A stretch of DNA of 64,000 nucleotides from Phycisphaera sp. GTDB lineage: Bacteria; Planctomycetota; Phycisphaerae; Phycisphaerales; UBA1924. Below, one piece after another: positions 28,551 through 38,134 of the stretch (position 1 is the stretch's first letter; every line of letters begins with the position of its first letter). A program made the translations under genes and the position numbers. Under the pieces are notes generated by a model, which was not told the origin of the DNA, made no database searches, and saw only the letters and a list, made by a program, of their open reading frames with translations. Location of the stretch: the NCBI GenBank assembly GCA_025916675.1, contig CP098402.1, positions 1,111,205 through 1,175,204 on the forward strand, read 5' to 3'.

Positions 28551-30863
28551 CTACTCCTCCCCCTCTTCCCCCATCACCATGTCAACGAACGCCCAGATGT
28601 CGGCGTATGCCTCGAGCTGCTTGGTCACGCTCGTGCCGGCGCCGTGGCCGGCGTCGCGCTCGATGCGGATCAGGATGGGGTCAGGGCTGCCGGTGGCCTT
28701 CTGCAAAGCCGCGGCGAACTTGAAGCTGTGCATGGGCACGACGCGGTCGTCGCGGTAGGCCGTCGTGATCATCGTGGGCGGGTAGCTCACGCCCTTGCGC
28801 ACGTTGTGGTAGGGGCTGTAGGCGTACAGCGCCTCGAACTGCTCGGGATCGTCGGCGCTGCCGTAGTCGCTCACCCAGAAGCGGCCGGCGCTGAACAGGT
28901 GGAAGCGGAGCATGTCGAGCACGCCCACCTGGGGGATGGCCGCGCCGAACAGCTCGGGCCGCTGCGTGAGGCACGCGCCAACCAACAAACCACCATTACT
29001 TCCGCCCATGATGGCGGTCTTTTCCGGGCTGGTGTAGCCGTTGGCCTGCAGGAACTCGGCCGCGGCGATGAAGTCGTCGAACGTGTTCTGCTTGACCAGC
29101 CGGCTGCCGGCCTCGCGCCAGGGCAGGCCGTACTCGGCGCCGCCGCGTAGGTTCGCGACGGCGTAGATGCCCCCGCTCTCGAGCCACGCCGCCCGGCTCG
29201 TGCTGAAGCCGGGGGTCAGCGGGATGCCGAAGCCGCCGTAGCCGTACAGCAGCGTCTTGTTGCTGCCGTCGAGCTTGGCGTCCTTCTTGTGGGTAATGAA
29301 CATGGGCACGCGGGTGCCGTCCTTGGACGAGTAGAAGACCTGCCTGGTCACGTACGGCTCGGAATCGAAGTCGACCTCGGACTCCCGGAAGACCGTGCTC
29401 TCGCCCGACGCGATGTCGTAGCGGTACGTGGTGCTGGGCTGGGCGAAGCTGGAGAAGCCGTAATAGGTGTACGTGTCGCTCTGGCGGCCGCCAAAACCGA
29501 AAGCGCTGCCCACGCCCGGCAGCTCGACGGTGCGCACGAGCTCGCCGCTTGGCGTGTAGACGTTGACCTCGGGCAGCACGTCACGCAGGGCCCGGGTGAT
29601 GATGTGCCCGCCGACCATCGACGCGCCCTGCATAGCGACGTCGCCCTCGGGGATGACCTCGGTCCAGTTCTCGCGGCCGGGGTTGGCCGGGTCGATCGAG
29701 ATGACGCGGCCGAAGGGCGCATCGTCGGTGGTGTAGACGATCAGGCGGGCCGGCTCGTGGCCCTCCTGCGTGCCGGCCATCACGGGCACGCTGCCCAGCA
29801 CGCTATAGCGTGCCTCGAACTCGCTAATGATCGGGCGGAAGTCTTCCATGCCCGGCGTGGTACCCGTCAGGTCCTTCACATACAGCAGGTTCTGCGGCGC
29901 GGTCGTCTCGCTGCCGTACACCATCAGGAACCGGCCGTCATCGGTGAGGCTCGCGCCCCAGCCGCGGTTGGGGTGGTCTGGCGTCTCCCAGACCAGCTCG
30001 TCTTCCCAAGCGATCGAGCCGCCTTCGGTCTCGGTCATGCGGTGGAAGTAGACCTTCTGGTCCTGGTTCAGGCTCGTGAGTTCGGCGCTGCCGGTGGGCT
30101 TCTCGGGGTAGCGGCTGTAATAAAAGCCGCTGCCGTCCTTGGCCCAGGTGATTCCGCTGAACTTGGCCTCCTCGATCTCGACGCCCAGGTCCTCACCGGT
30201 GGCGACGTCCATCGCCTTGATCGTGCGCCAGTCGCTGCCGCCCTCCTGCACCAGGTAGGCTAGCATCGTGCCGTCCTCGCTTGGGGTCCAGCCGCCCAGG
30301 CTGATGGTGCCCTCGTCGCTCCAGGTGTTGGGGTCGAGCAGCAGGCGGCCGTCACCCTTCTCCGTGGTCGAGACGCGCAGCTCGCTCTGGTTCTGCAACC
30401 CGTCGTTGTAGGTGAAGAAGTACCGCCCGCCCCGCTCGCGGGGCGTGCCGTAGCGCGGCGAGTCGTACAGCGCCGTCAGGCGTTCGAGGTAGGCCCCGCG
30501 GTTGCCCGCGTGCTCGATGATGTGGTCGAACAGCACGTCCTGCCGCTCGGCCCAGTCGGCGAGCCGCGCATCATCGGGATCCTCCATGTAGCGGTACGGG
30601 TCGGCGACCTCGACGCCGTGGATCGTGTCGACCACGTCGTCGGCGGGTGCCTCGGGATAGTCGAGCACCTGCCAGGGCTCGAAGCCCTCCTGATACGCCT
30701 CCTCCCAACGCAGCAGCGGCAGGCCGCCCTTGGCGGCGGCGGCCAGCGGGCCGTGGTAGGCGGCGCGATCAGGGCGGTCGATGGTGCAGGCCGTGAGCGT
30801 GGCGGCGGTGGCCAGGCCGGCCAGGGCGAGGAGCAGCGGGGTGGTCGAGCGGATGGTCGGCAT
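28551..30863 (-). CDS. Prolyl oligopeptidase family serine peptidase, lipoprotein
   Basis: 770 residues from ATG 30863. The N-terminus has a lipobox ending at Cys26 (AATLTAC), so it is lipid-anchored in the periplasm. An S9A beta-propeller (residues ~100-480) precedes the alpha/beta-hydrolase domain. Nucleophile Ser lies in GGSNGG (about residue 622), the acid in YRDDRVVPMHSFKFA, and the catalytic His in RDAGHGAG. The family cleaves short proline-containing peptides after Pro. Family length is normal. An ATG 32 codons upstream exists, but the extension is not signal-like. It is followed downstream by the zinc-ribbon protein gene on the same strand. Confidence 0.93.
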   Translation of the reverse strand: MPTIRSTTPLLLALAGLATAATLTACTIDRPDRAAYHGPLAAAAKGGLPLLRWEEAYQEGFEPWQVLDYPEAPADDVVDTIHGVEVADPYRYMEDPDDARLADWAERQDVLFDHIIEHAGNRGAYLERLTALYDSPRYGTPRERGGRYFFTYNDGLQNQSELRVSTTEKGDGRLLLDPNTWSDEGTISLGGWTPSEDGTMLAYLVQEGGSDWRTIKAMDVATGEDLGVEIEEAKFSGITWAKDGSGFYYSRYPEKPTGSAELTSLNQDQKVYFHRMTETEGGSIAWEDELVWETPDHPNRGWGASLTDDGRFLMVYGSETTAPQNLLYVKDLTGTTPGMEDFRPIISEFEARYSVLGSVPVMAGTQEGHEPARLIVYTTDDAPFGRVISIDPANPGRENWTEVIPEGDVAMQGASMVGGHIITRALRDVLPEVNVYTPSGELVRTVELPGVGSAFGFGGRQSDTYTYYGFSSFAQPSTTYRYDIASGESTVFRESEVDFDSEPYVTRQVFYSSKDGTRVPMFITHKKDAKLDGSNKTLLYGYGGFGIPLTPGFSTSRAAWLESGGIYAVANLRGGAEYGLPWREAGSRLVKQNTFDDFIAAAEFLQANGYTSPEKTAIMGGSNGGLLVGACLTQRPELFGAAIPQVGVLDMLRFHLFSAGRFWVSDYGSADDPEQFEALYAYSPYHNVRKGVSYPPTMITTAYRDDRVVPMHSFKFAAALQKATGSPDPILIRIERDAGHGAGTSVTKQLEAYADIWAFVDMVMGEEGEE

Positions 30864-30956
30864 CGTGGGGATCCTCGTGGAGGTATGGTGGGTTGCGGCC
30901 CGTTCGGCGTGGTCCAGCCGAGGGGGCATGCTAAGCGGGCGGGACGAGGAATGAAA

Positions 30957-30978
30957 CACCCCCGCGTGGGCGGGGGTG
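30957..30978 (-). terminator. Rho-independent terminator (leftward)
   Basis: A 9-bp stem CACCCCCGC/GCGGGGGTG with a four-base loop. On the minus strand it is followed by TTTCATTCC, and it lies 30 bases after the stop of the DUF1579-like gene, so it should end that transcript. The palindrome resembles the REP-like hairpins elsewhere in the window. Confidence 0.65.
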
Positions 30979-31007
30979 CGGTGCGAGTCAGGGCTGTGTG
31001 TGGCGGT

Positions 31008-31784
31008 TTATCGCCTGTTGTTGCCCTGGTTGTTGTTACCACCGTTGCCGACCATGCCGTTGCCCGCGCCCTTGCGGGTGTAGGTGATGCGGAAGCTGTC
31101 GACCCAGTCCTGGCCCTCCTCTGCCTGCACGCCCATCCCGGCGGCGATCTCCGGCGGGTACTGCATGACGAAGCTGAACGTGTCCTTGCCGTCCATGGTG
31201 ATGACGTGGCGGTAGCCGAAGGTCTCGCCGCTCATCGGGTCGGTCTCCTCGCCCTCGTAGACCCAGCCGGTGCCGGTCTTGTCGCCCTTGACCACGTAGA
31301 GCGCGGTGCTCATGCTGTCGTGCCACACGCCCTCGTATTTCTTCGAGGCCTTGTTGTAGCCACTCAGGCCGATGCCGGTCATCGGGGAGCCCATCATGGT
31401 GCCGTTGTAGTGCTGCTTGATGAAGCGGCCGCCCATGGTCGACTCAAACGTGGCTGAGCCGGTGCTGTTGAAGGCCTCCATGCCGGGGCTGAGGGCCTCC
31501 ATCTTGGTGTCCCACGAGCCGACGAAGACGGCCAGTTCCTTGTGCTCATTGCCGGGCTCGTTCAACTGGGCCATCATCTCCATCATGGCCTCAGGATCCA
31601 TCTCGCCCCAGCCCTCTTGGCCTTCCTGGCCGTTCTGGACGGGTTGGATGGTGGCGCTCCCGCTACCTCCGTGCGTGCCGGCGGCGATGCCGAAGCCGAG
31701 GGCGATGCCGGCGGCGATCGCGACAGCGACCACGGGACCACGGCCGCACGAGGAAAGCAGTGTGCTGATGCGTTGCATGTTCAT
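31008..31784 (-). CDS. Secreted DUF1579-family protein
   Basis: 258 residues with an N-terminal signal/anchor (VVAVAIAAGIALGFGIAAG). The central domain begins LAVFVGSWDTKMEAL and continues FESTMGGRFIKQHYNGTMMG and GYNKASKKYEGVWHDS, the lipocalin-like beta-barrel pattern of DUF1579. The C-terminus is glycine/asparagine-rich (GNGMVGNGGNNNQGNN). Members are secreted or periplasmic and of unknown function. No obvious partner nearby; the prolyl oligopeptidase gene lies downstream beyond a terminator. Confidence 0.85.
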   Translation of the reverse strand: MNMQRISTLLSSCGRGPVVAVAIAAGIALGFGIAAGTHGGSGSATIQPVQNGQEGQEGWGEMDPEAMMEMMAQLNEPGNEHKELAVFVGSWDTKMEALSPGMEAFNSTGSATFESTMGGRFIKQHYNGTMMGSPMTGIGLSGYNKASKKYEGVWHDSMSTALYVVKGDKTGTGWVYEGEETDPMSGETFGYRHVITMDGKDTFSFVMQYPPEIAAGMGVQAEEGQDWVDSFRITYTRKGAGNGMVGNGGNNNQGNNRR

Positions 31785-31877
31785 TCTCCCTGTTGGCCCG
31801 GGCGATCGGGGTTCGAGGAGGTCGCCGCCCGGGCGAGGGAAGAGTGTATGCGCGGGAGAGCCCAGTCGAACTGGGGG

Positions 31878-33221
31878 CTATCCCTGCCGATTGGAGACAA
31901 CCCGGGGGGCTTCTAGGGCCCCCAGGGCGATGTCCCGGCGGAGTTGCACGCCCTTGAAGTGGATCTTGTCCGCGGCGGCGTAGGCCCGCTCGCGAGCGTC
32001 CTCGACGGTGGCGCCCAGGCCCGTGACGCCCAGCACGCGGCCGCCGGCGGTGACGAGCTGGCCCGTCTTATCGACCTTCGTACCCGCGTGATAGACGAAC
32101 ACGCCCTCCATCGCCTGGGCCTCGTCGATGCCGGTGATGGGCATGCCCGTGATCGGCTTCTCGGGGTAGCCTTCGCTGGCGAGGACCACGCACACCGCCG
32201 CGCCCGGGTGCCAGGCGAGTTCGAGGTCTTCCACGGTGCCTGTGGCCGTGGCGTAGAGCATCTCGAGCACGTCGCTGGCCAGGCGTGGCATGAGCACTTG
32301 GCATTCGGGGTCACCAAAACGCGCGTTGAACTCGAGCACCTTGGGGCCCGCGGACGTCAGCATGAGGCCCGCGTAGATGACGCCGCGGTAGTCGATGTCG
32401 TCACGGCGCATGCTGTCGATGACCGGCAGCAGGATCTCACGCTCGACGCGCTCCATCGTGGCGTCGTCGATGAGCGTGCTCGGGCAGAACGCGCCCATGC
32501 CGCCGGTGTTGGGGCCCTCGTCGCCGTCCTTCAGGCGTTTGTGGTCCTGGCAGGCGTCGAGGATGTACACGCCCTTGCCGTCGGTGAGCGCGAAGACCGA
32601 GACCTCGGGGCCCTCCAGCCGTTCCTCGACCAGCACGCGCGAGCCAGCCTCGCCGAAGGCCTTGTCGTTGAGCATCCAGCGGATGGCGTCGGCCGCCTCC
32701 TTGTGGCTCTTGGGCAAGACCACGCCCTTGCCCGCGGCCAGGCCGCAGGCCTTAATGACCGGCGGCTGGGTGCGGCTGAGCGAATAGGCCACCGCGTTCT
32801 CGGCGTCGGTGAAGCTGCGACTCTCGGCCGTCGGCACAGCGGCCCCACGCATGAGGTCCTTGGCCCAGTGCTTGTCGGCCTCCAGCTGGGCCCCGTCCTT
32901 GTTGGGGCCAAACACCGCCACGCCCTTCTCGCGGAGGCAGTCGGCAAGTCCAGCCGCAAGCGGCCCCTCGGGCCCGATGACTACCAGGTCGATGCCCTTA
33001 TCGCGGCAGAAGAACTGGGCTCGGTAGGCCGTCCCGGCGTCGATGGGCACGCCCGCGGGGGTGGCCAGGGCGGCGATGCCTGGGTTCTCGCAGTTGGTGG
33101 CGTAGAGCGTGCCCAGGCGTGGCGAGGCCGCGATCGCCTCGGCCAGGGCGTGCTCGCGGCCGCCGCCGCCGACGAGCAGGACGTTGAGCTTCTTGTGATC
33201 TGAGTCGTTGGGAATGGTCAC
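31878..33221 (-). CDS. purD: Phosphoribosylamine-glycine ligase
   Basis: 447 residues from a GTG at 33221. It catalyses the second step of purine synthesis, joining glycine to phosphoribosylamine with ATP in the cytoplasm. Landmarks are the N-terminal [14 protein letters not shown], the [17 protein letters not shown] segment, ATP-grasp residues [14 protein letters not shown] and [24 protein letters not shown] and [10 protein letters not shown]. The frame is open upstream but the extension overlaps the divergent acetyltransferase gene; the GTG is chosen because it gives a normal short N-terminus before the first beta strand. Length is slightly above the ~425-430 usual for PurD. Confidence 0.96.
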   Translation of the reverse strand: MTIPNDSDHKKLNVLLVGGGGREHALAEAIAASPRLGTLYATNCENPGIAALATPAGVPIDAGTAYRAQFFCRDKGIDLVVIGPEGPLAAGLADCLREKGVAVFGPNKDGAQLEADKHWAKDLMRGAAVPTAESRSFTDAENAVAYSLSRTQPPVIKACGLAAGKGVVLPKSHKEAADAIRWMLNDKAFGEAGSRVLVEERLEGPEVSVFALTDGKGVYILDACQDHKRLKDGDEGPNTGGMGAFCPSTLIDDATMERVEREILLPVIDSMRRDDIDYRGVIYAGLMLTSAGPKVLEFNARFGDPECQVLMPRLASDVLEMLYATATGTVEDLELAWHPGAAVCVVLASEGYPEKPITGMPITGIDEAQAMEGVFVYHAGTKVDKTGQLVTAGGRVLGVTGLGATVEDARERAYAAADKIHFKGVQLRRDIALGALEAPRVVSNRQG

Positions 33222-33248
33222 GGGCCAGTGTAGTGCCGGGCGTACGCT

Positions 33249-33788
33249 ATGGGGATGACCACCGTGCGTGATTTCGCGCAGCAGGACGTGGCTCCGGCCA
33301 ACGCGCTGACCAATTGGTACATCGAGCATACCGCCGTCCACTTCGCGTTCGAGCCCCACGACGATGCGGAATTCGAGACGGCTTGGCGCGAAGGCAGCCG
33401 AACGCACCCCTGGCTTGCGGCGCAGGTCGACGGGCGGTTCTCCGGCTACGCCAAGGCGGGCGTCTGGCGAGACCGCAAGGCCTATGAGCGGACCTGCGAA
33501 ACAGGCATCTACGTCGAGCGAGGCATGGAGGGCAAGGGCGTCGGCCTGGCGCTGTACAACGAGCTTCTACCCAGGCTCCGGGCCGCCGGCTTCCGCACCG
33601 TCATCGGCGGCATGACCCTGCCCAACCCCGCCTCGGCGGCCCTGCACGAGCGTGCCGGCTTCCGCAAGGTCGCCCACTTCGAGCAGGTCGGCCGCAAGTT
33701 CGACCAGTGGCACGACGTGGGCTTCTGGCAGCTGACCTTCCCCGACGGACATGCCGAGAGGCTGGATTCCGAGCAAAGCGGGGCGTAA
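33249..33788 (+). CDS. GNAT acetyltransferase, phosphinothricin-acetyltransferase-like
   Basis: 179 residues. The motif GIYVERGMEGKGVGLALYNELL is motif A of GNAT enzymes (Arg/Gly-rich acetyl-CoA loop, RGMEGKG), and GMTLPNPASAALHERAGFRKV is the typical C-terminal half. N-terminal TNWYIEHTAVHF and the KAGVWRDRKAYERT strand match the PAT/bar-like subfamily that acetylates small amine substrates such as phosphinothricin or methionine sulfone. The physiological substrate is unknown. It is divergent from purD with only 27 bases between starts, so the two promoters overlap. Confidence 0.9.
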   Translation: MGMTTVRDFAQQDVAPANALTNWYIEHTAVHFAFEPHDDAEFETAWREGSRTHPWLAAQVDGRFSGYAKAGVWRDRKAYERTCETGIYVERGMEGKGVGLALYNELLPRLRAAGFRTVIGGMTLPNPASAALHERAGFRKVAHFEQVGRKFDQWHDVGFWQLTFPDGHAERLDSEQSGA

Positions 33789-33804
33789 ACTCTCGACCAC
33801 AGAT

Positions 33805-33878
<74 letters not shown>

Positions 33879-33883
33879 TTGAT

Positions 33884-33911
33884 CAACCCTCTCCGAAGCC
33901 GGAGGGGGTTG
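33884..33911 (+). terminator. Rho-independent terminator after tRNA-Met
   Basis: A 12-bp stem (one T-G pair) from CAACCCTCTCCG to CGGAGGGGGTTG around an AAGC loop, followed by CTTCATTAT. It lies six bases after the tRNA and should end its transcript. Confidence 0.7.
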
Positions 33912-34180
33912 CTTCATTATGGAGCCGCCGAATCGGGTACGCCGGCCTGTCGGTCGCACGCGCATCCCTTTCGACATGGCCGCTGGGTGTGAGCCTATCG
34001 ATCTCCGGACAGATTCGATCCGAGAAACTTCGGAGATCCGTTTGAAGGAAGCCGATCGCTGGGGAATGGATCAAGGTACTACGGCTTCTGGTCGAATCAG
34101 GCTTCAACAATCGGTTCCGACAAGCACCAACACCACGGTACTTGTTGTGGACATGAAAGCCACGCTACCGGTGGGTGCGA
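33912..34180. other. Intergenic stretch without a convincing gene
   Basis: About 270 bases between the tRNA terminator and the end of the large peptidase gene. Short open frames on both strands lack protein texture and ribosome sites, and I see no hairpin or repeat. Confidence 0.4.
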
Positions 34181-37100
34181 TCAGTCGCCATCGGCAACCT
34201 CATATCGATCGGCCTCGGTTTCCACCGCTTGGTTCTCTGCTTCATCGCTCGGATCCTCGACCCCCATCGTCCGCTTGATGAAGTCCCATTGGAGCCGGCG
34301 ATACTGGCCCGAGCGGATACCGTGGCGGCTGCCAGGGTAGATGGCGGTCTCGAAGAGCTTATTGGCCCGCTGGAGGGCGGCAATCAGCCGGATCGAGTTG
34401 TGCATGTGGACGTTGTCGTCGATGGTGCCGTGAGCGATGAGCAGGCGGCCGGCCAGGTTCTTGGCACCCTCGACGGCGCTAGTGCGTTTATAACCCTCCG
34501 GGTTTGCCTGCGGCGTCGACATGTACCGCTCGGTGTAGATCGTGTCGTAGTCGCGCCAGTCGGTGACGGGCGCGCCGGCGATGCCAGCGGTAAAGAGGTC
34601 GCTGTGCGTGAGTGCATACGCGGTGATGTACCCGCCGAACGAATGGCCGTTGATGCCCACGCGCGAGCCGTCGGCCCAGTCGTTCCCAAGCACCCACTCC
34701 ACGGCGTCCTCAAGGTCTTGGAGTTCGCGCACGCCCAGATTCAGATAACTCGTCCATGCGCTCTTCGCACCCTTGCCGCTGGCGGCGTAGGGGTCGGTCC
34801 GAAGCACGACAATGCCCGCCGAGCAGAGCAACTGCTCCCACGTGCGGCCGCCCTGCCATGAATCACGGACCGTCGGCGCATGCGGGCCAGCGTACGTCAT
34901 GACCCAGAGCGGGTACTTCTTGGTCGGATCGAAGTCCGGCGGATAGTGCAGGATGCCCTCGAGTTCGATGCCTTCGTGACGGGTGGGAATCTTGACGTGC
35001 TCGAGGGTTGCGACCCGGTAGTCTTCCAATTCGTACACCGGGTTGGTGTCGAGCCACCGGATGAGCGCACCATCGACGGTCGAGCGCAGCGCTGTCCGTC
35101 CCGGTTGGTTGACGGCCGACCAGGAGTCGATGAACATCGTGCCGGCCGGGTTCAGGTCCACCGAGTGCGAGCCCGGTTCGTGGGTCAGGCGGGTCAGCTC
35201 GCTGCTATCAAGGCGAATCTTGTAGAGGTTGCTGCCGATGGGCGAGTCGACGGTGCCCGTGAAGTAGATCCAATCATTCTCCTCATCGACACGGAGCACG
35301 CGACGGCACTCCCACTCGCCGCTCGTGATCTGCCGAATGATCTTTCCCTTGCTGGAATAGTGATACAAGTGCTCGAAGCCGTCCCGCTCGGAAGACATCA
35401 GGAAGCTGCCGTCTTCGAGATAGCGGAACGAACCGGGTGATTGGATCCACGCCTCGGTCGAGTCGCGCATGAGCTTGGTCGGCGAGCCCCCACGCGTCGG
35501 GACGTGCAGCACGTCGAGCCAGGTCTGGATCCGATCCTGCACGTGGACGACGCAATTCTTGCCGTCGGGCGTCCACGACACATGGCTGATCAGGAAGAGC
35601 CCATCGTCGTAGCCCGACAGGTCGGCCATACTGATGCCGCCCCCGTCGCGGCTGACAATCCCAAGCTCGACGTCGGGGTTGCGTTCGCCCGGGCGTGCGT
35701 AGCGCTCGACCTCGACGGTCTGCTCGCGTCTCTGGTTATCCACGATCGTGTACTCGGGGACGGCCGAGCAATCCGACATCAAAAAGGCGATGTGCTGGGA
35801 GTCGGGGCTCCACCAGAACGCTCGCCAGCTCCGGCCAAAGAGCTCTTCGTAGTACAGCCAGCTCGCCTTGCCGTGGCGGATGGTGTCCGTGCCGCCGATC
35901 GTGAGGGCTCGCGGTGTCTGTGTTGCAACGTCGACGACCCAGAGGTCGTTATCCTGGACGTACGCAACGAACTCGCCATTCGGGCTCGACGACCACGCCT
36001 CCTCCCGCTGCGGCGTCGCGGTCAAACGCACGGCCGTATCACCCTCGGCCGAGACGAAGTACAGGTCGTTCTCGTGGTTGAACACGAGGCCACTATCCCG
36101 CTCGAAGCGGTAGCTCGATCGAGCGACCTGGCGGGCCCGGTCTTTGTTGATCGTCGGTAGTTCTTCGATGACAGCCGCGACCGCTTCCCAATCGGTCTCT
36201 TCCACGTCCTCCACCGGGCGGCCGGTCATCGCGTTGACCCTGAAGCTGCCCTCGACACCCGGCACCGACTTGCTGAGGTGCTCATCGTCAAGCCAACCCA
36301 GCCGTGCCCGGCCCGCGCCGCTCAGGCGGGGCGAGCCACGCCGATCGATGATCATCTCGGCGGTGATCCGCTTGGGTGGCTCGCGATCTTCGGCGAGCGT
36401 CTTCGCGCTACGGGTGAGGATCGGTGCGGGCTCCGGCAATCGATAGATCGGATAGTCCCCGCCCCGCTCAAGATGATCGTCGAGAAAGTTCCAACTCGCA
36501 AGGCCATCGGTCGCCTGCGGCTCGAGCATGTACGACGCGAGGTTGCCCAAGTCCTGCTTGGTGCGCACCATGTACCACCCCGGTTCGACACGCACGCCGC
36601 GCACGACCGGCGTGACCCGCGAGATGTTGACGAGGTGGTGGCCCTGGAACGCCCGCTCGGCCCGCGCCATCTCGTCAATGCGATAGGCCTCCGCGTCGAG
36701 TTCCATGCCCTCACGCACCTCGAGCACGTCGATGCCGTGGCGTTGCAGGTGCTGCGTAACGTGCTCGAGATCAGCGGGAATCAGGTACGCCCATGGCCGC
36801 TCCACGCTCAGCGTGGGCTCGAAGCCGTTGAGCATCTCGACCTCGTAGTCGCGATGCTCGTCGGTCGCCTCGATCTTGTTGCCCTCGCCGTCGTACTCCT
36901 GATATCCCAGGGCGGTGAAATCGCCCTCGAGCGCGATGGCCCGCTCGCGTAGGGATATCTGGCGCGCGTCGTCGGTGTTGTTGAACGCGTCGGCGGTCCG
37001 GGTCGCTTTCTGAATGGCCTCCTTATGCTCGGCCGACTCTTGCAATACGGCCCGGCAGAACTCCAGCGTGCCCAGCACGCGGTCCTCGAACGCGTCATAG

Positions 37101-37981
37101 GCGTACGCCTCGGAGAGCAGCCCGATGCGATTGCGCAGGCCGCGGTAGGGCGTGCCATAGCGCGGTGAGGCCGGGTACGTCGTCCACTTCGTGTGCTTGT
37201 CGGCAAAGTTGCCGTACACGAACGTCTTGTACTCGGACTGTTCCTCGAATCGCTCGCCAACCTGCGGGATGAACGTATCGCGGGCGAATGCGATGAGGGT
37301 CGGGTCGCTCGCGGGGTGCTTCGGCCCCTGGTGGGTGATGGTGTAGCGGTGGTGCGAGCCGTTCGTCGTGTGGCTGTCGACGATGACGGCCGGATCCCAA
37401 TGACGCATGAACCGCACGAGCGCTCGCGTCTCGGGCGCTTCCAACTTGATCCAATCGCGGTTGAGGTCCAGGTCCTGGGCGTTGTGCCGCAGGCCCATCT
37501 CGTCGGGGCCGTTCTGGTTCCGGCGGTTGTCGGGTCCCATCTTGTCGTTCGAGTCCGGGTTGTAATTGGGCACGAAGCACACGATCAGGTCGTCGAGCAA
37601 CTCCGATCGCTCGCCGAGCGCCAGCTCGCGCGCCAGCATCTGGAGGGCTTCCTTCCCACACGTTTCGCCCGAATGGATGTTGCCAAACAGGAGAACGACC
37701 AGCTTGCCGCTCTTGCGGGCCGCTTCGGCACTGGCCACCGGCGGATCGGCCACGACCAGCAACGGCAGGCTCTTGCCCTCGTTCGACTCGCCGATCGAGC
37801 CCAGCCAGGTCCGCTCGCTCTGCTCGTCGAGCGTGCGAAGGAAAGCCTCGACCTGCTCGGACGTTCCGGTCTTGCTGAAGCCGGTCTGCTCGGCAACGGT
37901 GACCGGGGGCCGCGGCTCATCCTGGGATGCCCACGCGGGACAGAAGAGGAACAAGCCGAGGACAAGCATCGCAATTCGCAT
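34181..37981 (-). CDS. Secreted M14 carboxypeptidase / S9 prolyl-peptidase fusion
   Basis: 1266 residues from ATG 37981, with GGGAGGT before it. A signal peptide (MRIAMLVLGLFLFCPAWA) sends it out of the cytoplasm. Residues ~30-330 are a zinc carboxypeptidase of family M14: HSGE with His103/Glu106, third ligand His204 in IVDSHTTNG, substrate-binding LNRDW, and catalytic Glu291 in LLSEAYAY. Residues ~560-950 form a beta-propeller of family S9B (dipeptidyl peptidase 4-like, with RDGGGISMADL-type blades). The last ~260 residues are an alpha/beta hydrolase with nucleophile GHSFGGY (~1110), acid in HGTIDDNV and His in PGSRHGIR. Both active sites look intact. One chain could therefore remove residues from both peptide ends. 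It stands alone; downstream is non-coding. Confidence 0.92.
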   Translation of the reverse strand: MRIAMLVLGLFLFCPAWASQDEPRPPVTVAEQTGFSKTGTSEQVEAFLRTLDEQSERTWLGSIGESNEGKSLPLLVVADPPVASAEAARKSGKLVVLLFGNIHSGETCGKEALQMLARELALGERSELLDDLIVCFVPNYNPDSNDKMGPDNRRNQNGPDEMGLRHNAQDLDLNRDWIKLEAPETRALVRFMRHWDPAVIVDSHTTNGSHHRYTITHQGPKHPASDPTLIAFARDTFIPQVGERFEEQSEYKTFVYGNFADKHTKWTTYPASPRYGTPYRGLRNRIGLLSEAYAYDAFEDRVLGTLEFCRAVLQESAEHKEAIQKATRTADAFNNTDDARQISLRERAIALEGDFTALGYQEYDGEGNKIEATDEHRDYEVEMLNGFEPTLSVERPWAYLIPADLEHVTQHLQRHGIDVLEVREGMELDAEAYRIDEMARAERAFQGHHLVNISRVTPVVRGVRVEPGWYMVRTKQDLGNLASYMLEPQATDGLASWNFLDDHLERGGDYPIYRLPEPAPILTRSAKTLAEDREPPKRITAEMIIDRRGSPRLSGAGRARLGWLDDEHLSKSVPGVEGSFRVNAMTGRPVEDVEETDWEAVAAVIEELPTINKDRARQVARSSYRFERDSGLVFNHENDLYFVSAEGDTAVRLTATPQREEAWSSSPNGEFVAYVQDNDLWVVDVATQTPRALTIGGTDTIRHGKASWLYYEELFGRSWRAFWWSPDSQHIAFLMSDCSAVPEYTIVDNQRREQTVEVERYARPGERNPDVELGIVSRDGGGISMADLSGYDDGLFLISHVSWTPDGKNCVVHVQDRIQTWLDVLHVPTRGGSPTKLMRDSTEAWIQSPGSFRYLEDGSFLMSSERDGFEHLYHYSSKGKIIRQITSGEWECRRVLRVDEENDWIYFTGTVDSPIGSNLYKIRLDSSELTRLTHEPGSHSVDLNPAGTMFIDSWSAVNQPGRTALRSTVDGALIRWLDTNPVYELEDYRVATLEHVKIPTRHEGIELEGILHYPPDFDPTKKYPLWVMTYAGPHAPTVRDSWQGGRTWEQLLCSAGIVVLRTDPYAASGKGAKSAWTSYLNLGVRELQDLEDAVEWVLGNDWADGSRVGINGHSFGGYITAYALTHSDLFTAGIAGAPVTDWRDYDTIYTERYMSTPQANPEGYKRTSAVEGAKNLAGRLLIAHGTIDDNVHMHNSIRLIAALQRANKLFETAIYPGSRHGIRSGQYRRLQWDFIKRTMGVEDPSDEAENQAVETEADRYEVADGD

Positions 37982-38134
37982 TCGAACCTCCCTGGACGAG
38001 AACGGGCGGCAGGTGGTTTTCGGACCTGTCCCGATCCATCTCCACATGCGGTTATACCACATCCGTGCCCCGGGTTCAATGGAAAGTCGTCGTCTGCACG
38101 GACATGTCGTCCAGCCACGCCCTCCAGGGGGAAC

